Shown piece by piece: positions 28,594-32,131 of a stretch of DNA of 32,131 nucleotides. A model generated the notes under the pieces. The model made no database searches. It saw nothing but the letters and a program-made list of their open reading frames with translations, and was not told the DNA's origin. Made by a program: the position numbers and the translations under genes. The DNA comes from a bacterium (GTDB taxonomy: Bacteria > Ratteibacteria > UBA8468 > B48-G9 > DTJG01). The stretch spans positions 1 through 32,131 of the forward strand of contig JAKPDB010000127.1 of assembly GCA_029552985.1 (NCBI GenBank), written 5' to 3'. Within the stretch, counting starts at the first letter, position 1. Each line of letters starts with the position of its first letter.

Positions 28594-31389
28594 TCATTCT
28601 TTTAATGAACCAAAAATGTCTATTTTTTCAGATGACTCTTCAATAATCCTTTCCACAATAGCATCGTCAATTGTGTTTTCAGCAAGCCCGTCTCCATCCA
28701 GATATTTCAGTATTTGAGCAAAAAGATATCTTGCCTCAGGCAAATTCTGATCAAGGTTCAAACTGGTGATAATAATGTGTCCTTTCCCGAATGCAAATTC
28801 AATAAGATATGCCAGAGAATACATTCTAAAACAGGTACTGAAAGAACGAATCACTGGTTCTTCTTTCAATTTACCAAATAATCTCAAATCTATTGGCGGA
28901 TTTTCAGCAATCATCCTATAAAATTGAAGATCACAGAAATTCTCATGTGGGAAATCGCCAAGCATCGGATGATTTCTTACAATTGTTCCTGTGTTACCAT
29001 CTTCGTAAGTTGGATAATTGGCTGGAGGTGTGAAAAAATATCGTCCAGTAAAAAGAGCTAATTTGGAGAAAAATGGTCTTGTGATTCCTTCAGGTGCAAC
29101 AAGAATTAATTTTCCTCCGTCCATGACATAGTTTGAAAGATTTCTGTCTAAAATTTCTGATACCACCACTTTGGGAAATACAGACCTGACATAGGATTTT
29201 TTCATGCTCTGTGCTTTCAATGTTTTTATCCAGGTTCTCTTTGCCTTACCATAAATTGCAATTTCAGGTATATTTACTGATTCTGGAAATATCCAGTAAT
29301 CCCATTGGTTTTCAAAAGTTCTGCCTTTTTCTTTTGTCCTGATGTGCAATTGCACTTTTTCAGGGGATTTTACTTCCGGCAATTTGGTTTTGATTTTCCC
29401 GATTTTATCTGTGCAAAATGGCTTATGTTTGAAAGAAAATTCACCGTGCTCTTTTATTGTTTTTCCTGATAAACTCCATTCAATTGCAGGATTTTGTAAT
29501 GGTGGATGGGAAAAATCTGAAATAAAAATGTTCCTTTCAAAATTCTTGCCAGAAACATAAATCCTGTCATCAAAATTACTATCAGTCAGAATTGCTGTAG
29601 TCGATGTGGTCTGTCGCCATACTTCAGCTGAAGCATATTTTTTTTCATAAAACTCATCAACAATTCCCTGAGAAGCAAACCCAATGTCCATTGCTGTGAA
29701 ATGGCAAATCCCTGCAAGAGTGGGATAATCGCGACGGATTTGCTCAAGTTTTGTCTTTGCCTCAATAAACTGCAGTTTCTGGCTGTTTACGATTAACTCT
29801 GGCAGTAAATGTTCAAGCTGTGCTTTTTTTGCATTTTCAAGAGCAATATCAAGCGCATAGGGTCTTACAGCGCCTGTAAATTTTTCTTTATTTCTGATAT
29901 CCGGAAATGATGTCCACCACCTGAATTCGTGTTGAATCACAGGTATAGAGACCCTGCTGTTTTCTTTTGCTTCTGCGCAATAAAAATCAAGTGGCATTCC
30001 CTTAACTTTGTACACTGTTCCATCTGTCCATAACACAAAACTCGATGGCTTTATTGCCTTTGTTTCTCTGTAACATTTCCATGCTGTTTCTGGATACAAA
30101 ACATGTCGATGACCATACTCGTTACTCATGCAATAAAGATTTGCTGAAACGTGATTCACATCTCTGATGACTGTTGCATTCCATTGATATCTTAACAGTT
30201 TCCGTCTTTCTACATCTGGTTGAGGCCATTGATACTGGTGATATTGTGAGTGACCTGCCCATGCTCCCATCATTCCGATTTCACTTTGTACCAGCAATCC
30301 CATTTCATCTGCAATATCAAAATACTCAGCAGCTGGGACATAGGATTGGCACCTCACATAAATATAACCGTATTGACGCAACACCGAAAGTTTTTTTCTC
30401 CAGCGCTCTCTATCTGTATCAGGACATCCTGTTTCAGGATTTACCACAAAATCGCCTGTGCCAATCATATAATATGGTTGATCATTGATAAGAAAATGCT
30501 TGCCCCTGGTTGAAAGATGCAAAAAGCCGGCCCTCTCACTTCTGCTATCAATGACTTTTCCATTTCTTTTCAATTCAACATCAACCCGATATAGAAGCGG
30601 AGTTTCAGGAAACCATAATTGAATGTCTTTCACAGGGATACTGAAAACAATCTTTCCAGGACCTGTCTTTCTTACCACATGAGCGCACTGTTTGCCTGAT
30701 GGGTCTTTAACAGAAACCTCTATGTCGTTATCTTCTGAATTACCACCTATTTTTATCATGAAATTCAAACATTTATCAACAGGGTCAGGATGTATCCAGC
30801 AGTGTTCAATCCATGCGTCTCCAGTACTTACAAGTTCCACTGTTCTATAAAGTCCTGACCAGTATCCATTCCAGTTCAGCGCAAGTCCGAGCCATCTGTT
30901 TTTCTCACTAACTCTTACTGCAACAAAGTTGTCCTTTTCGAGTTCAACAACATCTGTGATATCAAATGCAAATGGAACAAATGGCCCTGAATGAGAACCA
31001 ATGTATTTTTCATTAACCCATATCTCTGCAAAAGGATGAACACCACCAAAATAAATCCAGATTTTCCTGTTTGCCCATTGTTCAGGAATTCTAAAAGTCT
31101 TTCCATACCAACCAGTGCCATGATAAGTAGCCCTATAAACACGTGCCTTTATTCGAAAATCCCACACTTCATCAAGGGAATCATCTCCAAAGCCCTGTCC
31201 CTGCCATGACCCGGGCACAGATATCTTTGATGTAAAAGCATTTTCATTAGCATACCATTTTTCATTGATTCCAATATCCTTCGGGTCAAGCGTAAAAAGC
31301 CATTGTCCGCCAAGATCAATGAATTTTTCAGACGGATGTCTTATCACTGGATTTACCCGCACAGGCGCCATTTTGCAAAATTTTTCCAT
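28594..31389 (-). CDS. Glycoside hydrolase family 2 (beta-galactosidase/glucuronidase-like) with C-terminal GATase-like extension
   Basis: Jelly-roll 'VSVPGSWQGQGFGDD..WYGKTFRIPEQWANRKIWIYFGGVHPFAEIWVNEKYIGSHSGPFVPFAFDIT', candidate acid/base SNEYG and nucleophile VIQHEF; C-terminus 'NYVMDGGKLILVAPEGITRP'. Start placed at ATG 31389 (SD GAGGGGG) rather than 31446. Confidence 0.85.
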   Translation of the reverse strand: MEKFCKMAPVRVNPVIRHPSEKFIDLGGQWLFTLDPKDIGINEKWYANENAFTSKISVPGSWQGQGFGDDSLDEVWDFRIKARVYRATYHGTGWYGKTFRIPEQWANRKIWIYFGGVHPFAEIWVNEKYIGSHSGPFVPFAFDITDVVELEKDNFVAVRVSEKNRWLGLALNWNGYWSGLYRTVELVSTGDAWIEHCWIHPDPVDKCLNFMIKIGGNSEDNDIEVSVKDPSGKQCAHVVRKTGPGKIVFSIPVKDIQLWFPETPLLYRVDVELKRNGKVIDSRSERAGFLHLSTRGKHFLINDQPYYMIGTGDFVVNPETGCPDTDRERWRKKLSVLRQYGYIYVRCQSYVPAAEYFDIADEMGLLVQSEIGMMGAWAGHSQYHQYQWPQPDVERRKLLRYQWNATVIRDVNHVSANLYCMSNEYGHRHVLYPETAWKCYRETKAIKPSSFVLWTDGTVYKVKGMPLDFYCAEAKENSRVSIPVIQHEFRWWTSFPDIRNKEKFTGAVRPYALDIALENAKKAQLEHLLPELIVNSQKLQFIEAKTKLEQIRRDYPTLAGICHFTAMDIGFASQGIVDEFYEKKYASAEVWRQTTSTTAILTDSNFDDRIYVSGKNFERNIFISDFSHPPLQNPAIEWSLSGKTIKEHGEFSFKHKPFCTDKIGKIKTKLPEVKSPEKVQLHIRTKEKGRTFENQWDYWIFPESVNIPEIAIYGKAKRTWIKTLKAQSMKKSYVRSVFPKVVVSEILDRNLSNYVMDGGKLILVAPEGITRPFFSKLALFTGRYFFTPPANYPTYEDGNTGTIVRNHPMLGDFPHENFCDLQFYRMIAENPPIDLRLFGKLKEEPVIRSFSTCFRMYSLAYLIEFAFGKGHIIITSLNLDQNLPEARYLFAQILKYLDGDGLAENTIDDAIVERIIEESSEKIDIFGSLKE

Positions 31390-31518
31390 TTTTACCCCCT
31401 CACGATCCAATCCTGCCCGTGAACGGAAATAGCAATGTAGCATCAAATATGTTATCTTTTTTTCCGTCCCTTTTTCTCAACCGCCCGGCTATGAAGTAAT
31501 ACAAAATTGTTTTTAATG

Positions 31519-31528
31519 TAGTATACTA
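31519..31528. promoter_or_regulatory. Perfect palindrome TAGTATACTA overlapping a TATAAT box between divergent glycosidase genes
   Basis: TAGTATACTA 31519-31528; TATAAT 31527-31532; upstream of ATG 31566. Confidence 0.35.
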
Positions 31529-31565
31529 TAATTTACAAGAATTTTGAACACCACCAGGAGAAACA

Positions 31566-32131
31566 ATGACAGAGCAATTTCATGAATGCGGATGGGTCTG
31601 GTATGAAACACCGGGTTATGATGATTTGAATGTTTACATGATGGCGAGAAAGGAATTTGAAATAAGTAAAATTCCATCGCAAGCAGAAATAAAAATTACT
31701 GCTGATTACAGATATAAACTTTATGTAAATGGCAATTTTGTGTGCTTTGGACCAGCAAGGGGCTATCCAGAACATTATGTTTTTGACAGGGTTGATGTTG
31801 CAGGATATTTAAGAAAAGGAAAAAATGTTCTTGCAGTGCTTGTACATCAACCAGGTATTGGAACTTTTCATTCAATCTATGCTGGTGGTGCAGGATTACT
31901 GATTTCCGGAAACATTGCAGGCATTGATATCGGGACGAAAAGAAAAAACTGGCTTGTTAAAAAATGTCCCGGGCATAGACAGGATACAGCACGACGATCC
32001 ATTCAAATGGGTTTTCAGGAGTGTTTTGACGCCACAAAGATTGAACCTGACTGGAAACTACCCGGTGCCGACATTAAGGATGGAAAAAATGGCTGGTGTA
32101 TGGAATCATACTGGAAACCAGCAGGATGCGC
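31566..32131 (+). CDS. Probable alpha-L-rhamnosidase (GH78-like), N-terminal part, truncated by window end
   Basis: SD CCAGGAG; MTEQFHECGWVWYETPGYDDLNVYMMARKEFEIS...ADYRYKLYVNGNFVCFGPARGYPEHYVFDRVDVAGYLRKGKNVLAVLVHQPG resembles GH78 N-terminal accessory domains. Confidence 0.7.
   Translation, partial: MTEQFHECGWVWYETPGYDDLNVYMMARKEFEISKIPSQAEIKITADYRYKLYVNGNFVCFGPARGYPEHYVFDRVDVAGYLRKGKNVLAVLVHQPGIGTFHSIYAGGAGLLISGNIAGIDIGTKRKNWLVKKCPGHRQDTARRSIQMGFQECFDATKIEPDWKLPGADIKDGKNGWCMESYWKPAGC

Overview
AT-rich bacterial window from a diderm (BamA, Skp/OmpH, LpxD and LolCD present), densely coding with many overlapping genes. Bases 1-9751 (- strand) form one compact operon-like block, transcribed lolC/E > lolD > ilvE > mcsA > mcsB > clpC > bamA > skp > lpxD (lpxD runs off the window). 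Divergent from it is isomerase > orphan 2-oxoacid:ferredoxin oxidoreductase gamma subunit > rtcB. Next comes a carbohydrate-catabolism region: secreted NHL protein, secreted TIM-barrel/GH-like protein, xylose-isomerase-like TIM barrel, SH3-like secreted protein, GH51 arabinofuranosidase, two Gfo/Idh/MocA oxidoreductases and a URO-D family protein. Then a ParA gene with a small ribbon-helix-helix-like partner, an ECF sigma/zinc anti-sigma pair, a LysE transporter, a third isomerase, a GH2 protein and the 5' end of a probable alpha-L-rhamnosidase. The candidate I would follow up first is the parA/RHH pair. Its partner has an N-terminal 'KGRGVDIFLG' segment resembling the ParA-stimulating motif of ParB. 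Its promoter has an exact tandem 8-bp repeat filling the -35/-10 spacer, and the -10 is placed so that parA should be leaderless. Also notable: the protein-arginine-phosphorylation module McsA-McsB-ClpC is embedded in an outer-membrane biogenesis operon. No tRNA, rRNA, CRISPR array or mobile element was recognised. All assignments are by eye from protein motifs; no database search was run.
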